Of a DNA stretch of 45,893 nucleotides, positions 1 through 6,007 are shown piece by piece (position 1 is the stretch's first letter; each line of letters starts with the position of its first letter). Source of the stretch: a virus; the IMG/VR virus record IMGVR_UViG_3300036792_000545, positions 1 through 45,893 of that record, one strand, 5' to 3'. The translations under genes were made by a program, and so were the position numbers. The notes under the pieces are model-generated. The model had not been told where the DNA came from. It saw only the letters and a program-made list of their open reading frames with translations, and made no database searches.

Positions 1-1158
1 TCATTCCCCGACCTCACTGATTAATTTGTCTTGCGCAAACACCATATGCATCGCCCGCTCGCTCGCGACCCGCATGCGCTCGAAGTCCGCCTCGCCATAA
101 ACATTCATGGTCGTGTGCGTGTCCGAGTGCCGCATCAGGTCCCGCATCATCTCCGGTTCTGCACCGCTAGCCTTCAGCAGATTTTTGAAGCTGTGCCGGA
201 ACGTGTGCCAGCCCAAATTGAAATTCAGGCCGATTGCCCTCCCCATCGCGCGCAGCGTGTTGAACTGAATATGCTGCGAGTTGAATGGCTTCTTCCCGTC
301 CTGCGCTGGGCTCGCGAAAACCCAGTCATCCTGTGCGCGATACGCCGTGAAGCTGTAGAGCGCCAGGAACGCCTTCGCGACGAACTCTGGTACCGGGATG
401 AGGGAATCGGATCGCTCCGTCTTCACAGCGCCCACACGGCCATCTACGATGGCGCGCTGAATGTGCAGCTTGCCCGCCAGGAAGTCGAAGTCCGCCCATT
501 GGATCGCGAACAGCTCCGAGGCGCGCAGGCCCAGGCAGTAGGCCCCGCATAGCATCGCGCGTATCCGAACATCGCCCTGCTTCGATAGCAGCTCAAGGAA
601 TTGCTTTGGTGTGATCGTGCGCGGCGTCCGTGTGCGCTTGGTCGCGCCCTTGATGCTGAACAGCGACATGGGGTTCGCGGGCCACGGCGCCCATCCCCAC
701 AGCATCGCGAACTTGCAGAGCAAGCGCATCTGCGCATGGATGTGCCCACGCGTCCGGCTGCTCGCATCTAGTCCATTGATCCACTCGCGGACCTTCATTG
801 CATCGAGCGCCGCGAGCGCCGTCTCGCCCCAGGCCGGCACGATGTGGATGCGGTGGATCTGCATGTAGCCGCGGCGCGTGGAATACCGCTCTGGCATCTC
901 CTCCTGCTCATAGCGATATACCACATCCGCGAACTTGCGAGTGAGCGCAAGAATTGCGGCTGGCGCGCGATTCATATCGTCGCGGATGTGCTGCGCGGCC
1001 CGAGATGCTTTCGCTTCGGTTGGAAACTGCGACTTTAGGCCAACTCTGAACCGAGGCCGCGCAGGCTTTACGCCGGCAGTGTTCTTGAAGCGGATGAACC
1101 AGCACAGCCCGTCTGCCGTCTGGATCTGTTCGAGCGTTCCCTTTTGATACCGCGCCAT
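1..1158 (-). CDS. int: Tyrosine recombinase (phage integrase)
   Basis: Site-specific tyrosine recombinase of 385 residues that would insert and excise the phage genome. The N-terminal half holds an arm-binding-like segment and a SAM-like core-binding domain (about residues 70-155). The catalytic domain follows with a full active-site set: Arg212 in GLRASELFAIQW, Lys246 in VKTERS, His318 and Arg321 in WHTFRH, His344 in LMRHSDTHTT and nucleophile Tyr354 in MNVYGE. ATG at 1158 was preferred over an upstream GTG because GGAGGAGG lies 4 bases before it. The stop codon is the first three bases of the window. It lies beside the excisionase gene on the same strand, the usual int-xis pair. Confidence 0.96.
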   Translation of the reverse strand: MARYQKGTLEQIQTADGLCWFIRFKNTAGVKPARPRFRVGLKSQFPTEAKASRAAQHIRDDMNRAPAAILALTRKFADVVYRYEQEEMPERYSTRRGYMQIHRIHIVPAWGETALAALDAMKVREWINGLDASSRTRGHIHAQMRLLCKFAMLWGWAPWPANPMSLFSIKGATKRTRTPRTITPKQFLELLSKQGDVRIRAMLCGAYCLGLRASELFAIQWADFDFLAGKLHIQRAIVDGRVGAVKTERSDSLIPVPEFVAKAFLALYSFTAYRAQDDWVFASPAQDGKKPFNSQHIQFNTLRAMGRAIGLNFNLGWHTFRHSFKNLLKASGAEPEMMRDLMRHSDTHTTMNVYGEADFERMRVASERAMHMVFAQDKLISEVGE

Positions 1159-1171
1159 GGCGCCTCCTCCG

Positions 1172-1197
1172 AACACTTTATTTACACGTCAAGTGTC
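1172..1197. promoter_or_regulatory. ACACTT/AAGTGT inverted repeat upstream of int
   Basis: ACACTT at 1173-1178 and AAGTGT at 1191-1196 form an inverted pair in the gap between the excisionase stop and the integrase start. The same half-sites, with almost the same spacing, occur upstream of the excisionase gene (1420-1445). This suggests shared Xis or repressor binding sites, or integrase arm-type sites. The assignment is inferred from the repetition only. Confidence 0.4.
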
Positions 1198-1209
1198 GCG
1201 AGGCCGATA

Positions 1210-1392
1210 CTACACAGACTGGAATAGTTTGTCCATAGCTGTCCGTGTAGTGCGCCATTTGCTTCCAATTTTCTTGCCCGGGATGGCACCTTCCTCGAAT
1301 CTGCGCACCACCGTGCGGGTACTCAGGCGCAGTAATTGTGCAACTTCTTTAATATCTAGGAATTCGCTTTGCTTCACGTCAGCCTGTGCCAT
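1210..1392 (-). CDS. xis: Excisionase-like HTH protein (MerR/HTH_17 type)
   Basis: Small DNA-binding protein of 60 residues. After a short lead it has the typical helix-turn-helix-17/excisionase pattern: FLDIKEVAQLLRLSTRTVVRRF, followed by a wing with GAIPGKKIGSKWR. Proteins of this type bend DNA at att sites for excision or act as small regulators of int. ATG at 1392 was chosen because GAGGG lies about 8 bases upstream; a TTG at 1413 would add seven residues. It is adjacent to and co-directional with the integrase, which supports an Xis role, though a purely regulatory role is possible. Confidence 0.8.
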   Translation of the reverse strand: MAQADVKQSEFLDIKEVAQLLRLSTRTVVRRFEEGAIPGKKIGSKWRTTRTAMDKLFQSV

Positions 1393-1419
1393 TAGTGTTC
1401 CCTCCACAAACAAATTTAG

Positions 1420-1445
1420 ACACTTTTTAGTGTACTTGCAAGTGT
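1420..1445. promoter_or_regulatory. Operator-like repeats between xis and the replication operon
   Basis: The divergent gap between xis (minus) and the first early gene (plus) contains ACACTT at 1420-1425 and AAGTGT at 1440-1445. A perfect 10-bp palindrome, ACTTGCAAGT, lies at 1434-1443, and more GTGTA-type repeats follow to about 1458. This is the expected place for promoters driving xis-int leftward and the replication operon rightward. No convincing -35/-10 pair with normal spacing was found. Confidence 0.45.
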
Positions 1446-1494
1446 AGTTTTGGTGTATTGTTGTTTTCGTACCGCAGACACCTGAGAGGGACGC

Positions 1495-1764
1495 ATGACC
1501 GACACCTCGAACAAGAGCAGAGAAGCGATCTTCATCCCGCCACCGGGAGCGATGCAGTTTGAGCTGCGCGAATTTCCTGGCCTATGCGCGTGGGTGCGAC
1601 CCGAGAGTACGCCGGTGCAGTTTAACCAGCACTGTAAATGCACCGAGGGCCACACGGTCGTTCCCGGAGGCTTACCAAAAGGCCTTGGGCCGAGCAAATC
1701 GGTTGGTGATCCCACTCACTGGAATATGGCCTTGTGCGCATGCATCGGGAGGATCATCGAATGA
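1495..1764 (+). CDS. Hypothetical early protein, first gene of replication operon
   Basis: 89-residue protein with no recognised family. It has several cysteines and histidines (HCKC near the middle, CAC near the C-terminus) that could bind a metal. The ATG is preceded by GAGAGGG. It is the first gene of a run in which each stop overlaps the next start by one to four bases, so it marks the 5' end of the left early operon. Function unknown. Confidence 0.65.
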   Translation: MTDTSNKSREAIFIPPPGAMQFELREFPGLCAWVRPESTPVQFNQHCKCTEGHTVVPGGLPKGLGPSKSVGDPTHWNMALCACIGRIIE

Positions 1765-1985
1765 CCCCCTGCCCGCACTGCCACCACACCTACCTCCACG
1801 CGCCCCGCTGCCCCTCCCCACATCTGCTGCCCGCTTATGCGGTGCGCCCCGCCCCGCCCGCGCGCTGCCCTGACTGCTCAAGCCTGCGACCGGGCGTGCA
1901 TCGTGCGGTCTGCCCAGTGCGCGAGCTGGGTGCTGGGGTGATCGAGGTGCCGGTGCGGGGTGAGGGATTGGAGGGCGCGCGGTGA
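1761..1985 (+). CDS. Small Cys-rich (zinc-ribbon-like) protein
   Basis: 74-residue protein beginning MTPCPHCHHTY, with a second CPDC motif near residue 36 and a proline-rich middle. Two paired CxxC motifs suggest a small zinc ribbon. Its ATG overlaps the previous stop as ATGA. It is one of many tiny putative zinc-binding proteins in the early region. Function unknown; a DNA-binding or protein-adaptor role would be a guess. Confidence 0.6.
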   Translation: MTPCPHCHHTYLHAPRCPSPHLLPAYAVRPAPPARCPDCSSLRPGVHRAVCPVRELGAGVIEVPVRGEGLEGAR

Positions 1986-2743
1986 GCGGCCATCTTTTCC
2001 CTGGAAGTCGTCGCGTTGTTGTCGGATTCTCTGGCGGGGTCACGTCGGCTTGGTGCGCTGGCTGGGCGTTGCGCAACTTCCCAAAGGATGAGGTGGTCCT
2101 GCTCTGGCATGACACCAAGGAAGAGGACGGGGACACATACCGCTTCCTCATCCAGATGGCGGAGGCACTAAATCACCCCATCACGGAGCGCTCAGATGGT
2201 CGGAGTGTCACCGAATTGAGCCACGACATGGGGATGCTGCCAAACGACCGAGCGGCATTCTGCTCGCGCATATTAAAGCGCGAGCAGGGGGAGAAGTATT
2301 TCCACGAGCTCCGGCGCGAGGGCGTGACCGAAATTATCAAGGTGGTCGGGTTTAGCGCGAATGAACCTGACCGCGTGCAGAACATGACGGCGCACAGTTG
2401 GCGCGATGGATACACGCTTCGTTTTCCCATTATTGAGGAGGGCATCACAAAGCAGCAATGCGCCGAATGGTGCTCGCTCGTTATGGGGCTGCCTATCCCT
2501 GATATGTACCGGTGGAGTGATCACGCGAACTGCCCAGGGTGCGTGCGCGGCGGAAAGGATTACTGGCTTGCGGTTTTACGTGAGAAGCCAGAGGTATTTG
2601 CGCAACGAAGTGGGCTAGAGCAGGAGTTCGGACACACCTTCAGTTCGCGATACTCCCTCATCCAGATAGCCGCTGAAGGAATGAAGCGTAAGGTAAACCG
2701 CCGCGAGGCAATCGATATTGCGTCCTGCGAGTGTGGCTCATGA
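1982..2743 (+). CDS. PP-loop ATPase, PAPS-reductase/DndC-like
   Basis: 253-residue protein of the PAPS reductase / N-type ATP pyrophosphatase superfamily. The PP-loop is SGGVTS at residues 17-22, after the beta strand VVVGF. A CSRILK segment and a cysteine pair in NCPGCVRGGKDYW (about residue 185) match the shape of phage 'PAPS reductase-like' proteins. These enzymes adenylate a substrate and often act in sulfur chemistry; DndC, which works in DNA phosphorothioation, is a relative. No DndB/D/E partner is seen here. It starts with GTG overlapping the previous stop as GTGA. The exact substrate cannot be told from the sequence. Confidence 0.82.
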   Translation: MSGHLFPGSRRVVVGFSGGVTSAWCAGWALRNFPKDEVVLLWHDTKEEDGDTYRFLIQMAEALNHPITERSDGRSVTELSHDMGMLPNDRAAFCSRILKREQGEKYFHELRREGVTEIIKVVGFSANEPDRVQNMTAHSWRDGYTLRFPIIEEGITKQQCAEWCSLVMGLPIPDMYRWSDHANCPGCVRGGKDYWLAVLREKPEVFAQRSGLEQEFGHTFSSRYSLIQIAAEGMKRKVNRREAIDIASCECGS

Positions 2744-2904
2744 TCGCCCACCAGCACCAACGCCGCCGCGCGTCCGCGAACCAAGACGCCCACAAGTGGC
2801 AACTCCACGACGGCGATTACATCTGCGCGAACTGCGGCAAGACTGCGGACGAGACAGCGGAACAGGATGAGCCGGGCGTGTGCTGGGCGCAGGTGGAAGG
2901 GTAA
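2740..2904 (+). CDS. Small zinc-finger-like protein
   Basis: 54-residue protein, basic at the N-terminus (QHQRRRASANQ) and with YICANCGK followed by a later VCW cysteine. One CxxC plus extra Cys/His residues suggests a tiny metal-binding domain. Start and stop overlap both neighbours (ATGA on the left, TAATG on the right), which is strong context for a real translated gene. Function unknown. Confidence 0.6.
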   Translation: MIAHQHQRRRASANQDAHKWQLHDGDYICANCGKTADETAEQDEPGVCWAQVEG

Positions 2905-3965
2905 TGGCTCTCCGCGGAACGTTGACCCATCGCAAGACGCGCCGGCTCGCGCAGGCGCTCAAGATTCCCGCGTGCTATGCACTGGGCGTCCTCGAGGCGC
3001 TGTGGCACGTCACGGGCGAGCAGGCGCCGAGCGGAGCAATCGGCAAGATGTCGAACGCTGACATTGCGATGGAGATGTTCTTCGATGGTGACCCTGACGA
3101 GCTGGTGAAGGCGCTGATTGAATCTGGATTGGTAGACGCGCACCCTGAGCACCGCCTGGTCGTCCATGACTGGCACAACCACAGCGACGATGCGACCAAC
3201 GCGCGTCTCGCCAGGACTGGCCATCTTTATGCAAACGGAGAAATGCCTCGGCTCACGAAGTTCTCACTAAAAGAGCGCGAGGCGATCCTCAGCAGATTCG
3301 CAGATCTGAGCGCACAACGGCGCACAACGGCGCACAAAAGCGCACTACCAGAGCCTGTGCCTGTTCCAGATCCTGTTCCAGATCCTGATCCTGAGCCAGC
3401 CAAGAGAGCCGAGCCACCCCTCACCCCAGAGATGATCGCGAAGAAGATCCAGATCGAAACCGGCATCGTCACCGACCGCGGCTTCCGGGTCATCTGCGAC
3501 GTCGTGAAGCGCGAGCAGGGACTCGGCATCGGCCCAGACGCGATCTGTTCCGCGATGAACGACGCATGGTCCGCGTATCAGCGTGCGAAACCGTCGCTCG
3601 AGTTCACCTGGGGCGCGGAGAAGTTCTTTGGCGAGGCGAACTGGAAGGATTCAACCGGTTGGCCGTGGAAGCAAAGCAGCACTGGAGGCAGCAATGGAAC
3701 GCATCGGATCAGCAACGCGCAGCAACGAGAGAACGAGTCCAAAGCCAACATTGACGCCGCAGGAGATTGGCTCATTGAGCAGCTGCATGGCGCGGGCCAA
3801 GTCGTACTTCCCGAACCAGGTCATCACCGCGGAGACGTCGAAGGCGTGGCTTCTGGACTGGGCAGCAATCGCGGGCCGGTACGGGATGGCTCGATTCGAG
3901 ACAGCGATCGGGAACATCTGCCGGCGAACGGAATGGTTCCCGCTCCCGGTGGCTATCGAAACTGA
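2904..3965 (+). CDS. Replication initiator / replisome organizer (lambda O-like role)
   Basis: 353-residue protein. The N-terminal ~110 residues look like a winged-helix phage replisome-organizer domain: HRKTRRLAQAL, a GVLEALWHVT segment, IGKMSNADIAMEM and RLVVHDWHNH are typical. A Pro/Asp linker (PVPVPDPVPDPDPEP) follows and then an alpha-helical C-terminal domain. The linker DNA carries tandem repeats (3311-3345 and 3357-3400), like the iteron origin inside lambda O. ATG at 2904 overlaps the previous stop. The last 272 bases overlap the next gene in another frame. With no helicase or primase in the window, it probably recruits host DnaB through the next protein. Confidence 0.75.
   Translation: MALRGTLTHRKTRRLAQALKIPACYALGVLEALWHVTGEQAPSGAIGKMSNADIAMEMFFDGDPDELVKALIESGLVDAHPEHRLVVHDWHNHSDDATNARLARTGHLYANGEMPRLTKFSLKEREAILSRFADLSAQRRTTAHKSALPEPVPVPDPVPDPDPEPAKRAEPPLTPEMIAKKIQIETGIVTDRGFRVICDVVKREQGLGIGPDAICSAMNDAWSAYQRAKPSLEFTWGAEKFFGEANWKDSTGWPWKQSSTGGSNGTHRISNAQQRENESKANIDAAGDWLIEQLHGAGQVVLPEPGHHRGDVEGVASGLGSNRGPVRDGSIRDSDREHLPANGMVPAPGGYRN
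3311..3345. repeat. 10-bp tandem repeats in initiator gene (possible origin iterons)
   Basis: CGCACAACGG occurs twice exactly (3311-3320, 3321-3330), then CGCACAAAAG and a final CGCAC. Shortly after, CCTGTTCCAGAT-type 12-bp units are repeated. The 10-bp period is not a multiple of three, so copy-number change would shift the reading frame. The position, between the two domains of the initiator gene, matches the lambda O/ori arrangement. No obvious AT-rich unwinding tract is next to it, so origin function is an inference. Confidence 0.45.
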
Positions 3966-4266
3966 GTGTGGCGAACTGAAAGCACTCTCGACCCAGCAGC
4001 AGGGTTCAACGCTGAACCTGTTCCGGTGCCCCGCCTGCGAGTTCGATTGTGCGAGCACCGCGGTGCCGAAGTGCTCGCAGTGTGGCCAACTCATGGCATT
4101 TCGCGCTCGTGGCGTGGACCCCTGCACCGAGGAGGACAAGCGGCGCAGGCTGGCGAACGCACCGCACGATTCGCGGTACGAGTTCATGCATTTGGGCGCG
4201 GGCATGAAGGGTTTGGAGTATGAGGTGTTGGAGCGTCGGAGATTGAAGAAAGGGAAGGTGGCGTGA
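3694..4266 (+). CDS. Probable replication accessory (helicase-loader-like) protein with zinc ribbon
   Basis: 190-residue protein. Residues about 45-90 (KAWLLDWAAIAGRYGMARF then RRTEWFPLPVAIE) resemble the helical module of phage DnaC/P-type loaders and replication accessory proteins. A zinc ribbon follows (CPACEFDC ... CSQCG), then a basic C-terminus. ATG at 3694 has GGAGG seven bases upstream, so the gene starts deep inside the initiator gene in a different frame. Stop and next start overlap as TGATG. Position after the initiator suggests a lambda P-like job. The exact function is uncertain; a simple zinc regulator is the alternative. Confidence 0.6.
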   Translation: MERIGSATRSNERTSPKPTLTPQEIGSLSSCMARAKSYFPNQVITAETSKAWLLDWAAIAGRYGMARFETAIGNICRRTEWFPLPVAIETECGELKALSTQQQGSTLNLFRCPACEFDCASTAVPKCSQCGQLMAFRARGVDPCTEEDKRRRLANAPHDSRYEFMHLGAGMKGLEYEVLERRRLKKGKVA

Positions 4267-4535
4267 TGGCTGGATGCACATGGGTTACTCGCAAGGAAAC
4301 GAGCAAGAAGGTATCGATGACATGCGGCGCTCTACAGGACGACCGGTCGATGTATTGCCCGAAACATAAAGTCATGTTCGACGGGCAGGACGATGACAAC
4401 AAGCGCCGCATGGCCAAGGTGCGGGCCGCGAAGGATCGAAAGAAGATCATGCGCGACATGCTACCGACTTCTCCGCTGCGCGCATATAACCCGGCATTCG
4501 ACGAAGGCAGAAAGCGCGAAGGCTACAGCCAATGA
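4266..4535 (+). CDS. Small zinc-binding protein, copy 1 of a tandem pair
   Basis: 89-residue protein. The N-terminal half has the order C-x-W, then MTCGAL, then S-x-YCPKHK, recalling the small Cys/Cys/Cys-x-x-His module at the C-terminus of GcrA-like proteins. The rest is strongly basic (KRRMAKVRAAKDRKK). The next gene repeats the module, so the two are probably a duplicated pair. ATG overlaps the upstream stop. It may bind nucleic acid through its basic tail; that is an inference. Confidence 0.65.
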   Translation: MAGCTWVTRKETSKKVSMTCGALQDDRSMYCPKHKVMFDGQDDDNKRRMAKVRAAKDRKKIMRDMLPTSPLRAYNPAFDEGRKREGYSQ

Positions 4536-4723
4536 TCGGCAACTGTGCATTCAAGGGTTTTTGCAGAGTGCTACCTGAGACTGGCTCGCAATTCTGCCCG
4601 CGACATAAGGCGCTTATTGATCACTTCGGCGTGTCGCGCGCCGAGGAGATTGAATTCTCGGAAGCCAACGAAGACGACCTCCCGGATTTCGATGATTTCG
4701 ACGATGACGAGGATGACGAATGA
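4532..4723 (+). CDS. Small zinc-binding protein, copy 2, with acidic tail
   Basis: 63-residue protein with NCAFKGFCRV, then SQFCPRHK, the same Cys/Cys/Cys-x-x-His layout as the preceding gene. In contrast to that basic partner, the C-terminus is extremely acidic (EDDLPDFDDFDDDEDDE). An acidic tail can mimic DNA or bind a basic partner, so the two neighbours may interact; this is speculation from charge. ATGA overlap with the previous gene. Confidence 0.65.
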   Translation: MIGNCAFKGFCRVLPETGSQFCPRHKALIDHFGVSRAEEIEFSEANEDDLPDFDDFDDDEDDE

Positions 4724-5016
4724 GCCCGCACCTAACCCACAAACTCGACCGCCGCCGCCACTCATGCGTCTACCTGTCGCCAATCTATGACGAGCAGCGC
4801 AACCGCAGCCTGCTCACGAGGGACGCAGTAGTCGCGCGTGCTGAGCGTATTCGCGAGCGATTATTGCGGGAATTTTCACCTAAGCGAATCATGCTGAACC
4901 GCTTGGATAACCCGTACATGACTGACCTCGCGCGGATGGTTCTGGTCAACGACATGAGGCGCAAACAGGCAACGTGCCGCGCGCCCGAGGCTTTCCAGAG
5001 AAAGGTAACCAAATGA
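4720..5016 (+). CDS. Hypothetical basic early protein
   Basis: 98-residue basic, mostly helical protein with no recognised family. A central RAERIRERLLREF helix is visible. It starts with ATG overlapping the previous stop (ATGA) and ends in overlap with the next small gene, so it belongs to the same operon. Function unknown. Confidence 0.6.
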   Translation: MSPHLTHKLDRRRHSCVYLSPIYDEQRNRSLLTRDAVVARAERIRERLLREFSPKRIMLNRLDNPYMTDLARMVLVNDMRRKQATCRAPEAFQRKVTK

Positions 5017-5183
5017 AGCCAAGCAACCGTAGTGAATTCGTCCACGCCGCCCTCCGCCATATCCCCTGCCGCTTTTCCCTCTGCCGTCACGCCGCGAAGG
5101 CGACGCGGATACTGCATGTGCCGGGGTCGCGGATACAGGAAAGCATGAATTTGGCGCTGACGAAGGTTCGGAGGCCGGCATGA
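5013..5183 (+). CDS. Small hypothetical basic protein
   Basis: 56-residue basic protein (MKPSNRSEFVHAALRH...) with CRFSLCRH in the middle. The ATG is at the ATGA overlap with the previous gene, and the last codons overlap the start of the next. No family recognised. The tight coupling is the main reason to call it a gene. Confidence 0.5.
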   Translation: MKPSNRSEFVHAALRHIPCRFSLCRHAAKATRILHVPGSRIQESMNLALTKVRRPA

Positions 5184-5599
5184 CTCGAAAACAATGCTGG
5201 CGCTATAAGTGCGACTTCTGCGGAAAGGTCGGCTATTCCGGCGGCCACATGAAGCGCCATGAGAACGGTTGCACTATGAACCCAAGCCGCATATGCCGCA
5301 TCCACAAGAACGCCGATGTGCGCTACGAGAACCCAGGCCCACTTCCGGTAGCGGAATTGATTGCGCATCTTCGCGCCCACGGAGGCGATTCCGACCATGG
5401 TCTAGAAGCGCTGCGCGATCTAGCTGAGGATTGCCCATGCTGCATGTTCGCCGCGATCCGCCAGATCGGATGGCATCGCGGCCATGTAGACGAGGACGGA
5501 TATTCGGAGCCACGCATAAAGTTCGACTTCAAGGAGGAGCTGAAGCGGCTATGGGATGGAGCCAACGAACGGGCCGTAGAGGGGGAGTTCTATGGCTAG
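5180..5599 (+). CDS. C2H2-like zinc-finger protein
   Basis: 139-residue protein. Near the N-terminus YKCDFCGKVGYSGGHMKRHENGC is a C-x2-C ... H-x3-H arrangement, close to a classical C2H2 finger, which is uncommon in bacteria but found in phages. A second Cys/His group (ICRIHK, then CPCCMF) follows. The C-terminal half is acidic and helical. It is the last gene of the left operon and ends 7 bases before the stop of the convergent repressor gene. Confidence 0.65.
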   Translation: MTRKQCWRYKCDFCGKVGYSGGHMKRHENGCTMNPSRICRIHKNADVRYENPGPLPVAELIAHLRAHGGDSDHGLEALRDLAEDCPCCMFAAIRQIGWHRGHVDEDGYSEPRIKFDFKEELKRLWDGANERAVEGEFYG

Positions 5600-5606
5600 T
5601 TCTCCC

Positions 5607-5816
5607 TCACTTCTTCGCGATCTTCTCGTACTTCCGTTCCTGCGGCACTTCCCGGTAGCCGAACACCTGCGCCACTGCATCACTGATCGGTTTCGTGCCA
5701 TTGAGCAGGAGGGACAGGTAGCCGGGACTGATCCCAATCTCTTTGGCGTAGGCGCGGAGGGAGTCGGCCTGATCGACCTCCTCCTGCAGGAACGCCCGAA
5801 ATTGAGTCTCCGTCAT
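5607..5816 (-). CDS. Short HTH repressor (Cro/CI-type DNA-binding protein)
   Basis: 69-residue DNA-binding protein. Residues about 18-48 form a lambda-repressor-like helix-turn-helix (SLRAYAKEIGISPGYLSLLL, then NGTKPISDAVAQVFGY). There is no C-terminal peptidase or dimerisation domain, so it is not a self-cleaving LexA/CI protein. It is divergent from the 6008 gene across a repeat-rich operator region and convergent with the left operon, so it is the best candidate immunity repressor. No Shine-Dalgarno precedes the ATG and the predicted promoter places the RNA start at about the ATG, suggesting a leaderless message. Confidence 0.8.
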   Translation of the reverse strand: MTETQFRAFLQEEVDQADSLRAYAKEIGISPGYLSLLLNGTKPISDAVAQVFGYREVPQERKYEKIAKK

Positions 5817-5822
5817 GCGTAG

Positions 5823-5851
5823 AGTGTACCCCGATTGCGAATACGGTGCAA
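5823..5851 (-). promoter_or_regulatory. Repressor promoter giving a probable leaderless mRNA
   Basis: On the minus strand TTGCAC (complement of 5846-5851) and TACACT (complement of 5823-5828) are separated by exactly 17 bases. The -10 box ends 6 bases before the ATG at 5816, so transcription would begin at about the start codon. This matches the missing Shine-Dalgarno and resembles lambda PRM, which also yields a leaderless cI message. Confidence 0.6.
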
Positions 5852-5862
5852 AATCGGGTTCG

Positions 5863-5882
5863 GTTGAAAATAGTTGAAAATA
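5863..5882. repeat. 10-bp tandem repeat in immunity control region
   Basis: GTTGAAAATA is repeated directly at 5863-5872 and 5873-5882, between the repressor promoter and the operator repeats. The tract is AT-rich compared with its surroundings. It may be part of the rightward promoter or a protein-binding site; the sequence does not decide. Confidence 0.5.
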
Positions 5883-5891
5883 ACGGCTAAA

Positions 5892-5987
5892 CGGATTCCC
5901 GTGTTGTTTTCGACTTTCGTTCGCTTTTGCACTTTTTAGCTGATTTCGGATTTCCGTATTGAAAACAACACTGGAATCCGAAATCAG
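5892..5987. promoter_or_regulatory. Three-copy operator array (immunity region)
   Basis: A 15-bp motif, CGGATTyCmGTrTTG, occurs at 5892-5906 (plus), 5947-5961 (plus) and 5966-5980 (minus). Copies 1 and 3 extend into a 20-bp inverted repeat (5892-5911 against 5961-5980) with one mismatch. A second perfect 13-bp inverted repeat, CTGATTTCGGATT / AATCCGAAATCAG, lies at 5940-5952 and 5975-5987. A fourth CCGTATT core sits on the minus strand near 5840-5846. Three related sites between divergent repressor and early genes are what a lambda-type OR1-OR3 operator looks like. Confidence 0.7.
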
Positions 5988-6007
5988 AAGCAGCCATTGG
6001 AGCCTTT

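Noticed and set aside
31-552. Plus-strand frame of 173 codons over the integrase gene
   Set aside because: Antisense to the catalytic domain of the integrase, with no ribosome site or domain.
5863-5882. CRISPR-like or longer repeat array
   Set aside because: Only two 10-bp units, no spacers. No CRISPR array or cas gene was seen in the window.
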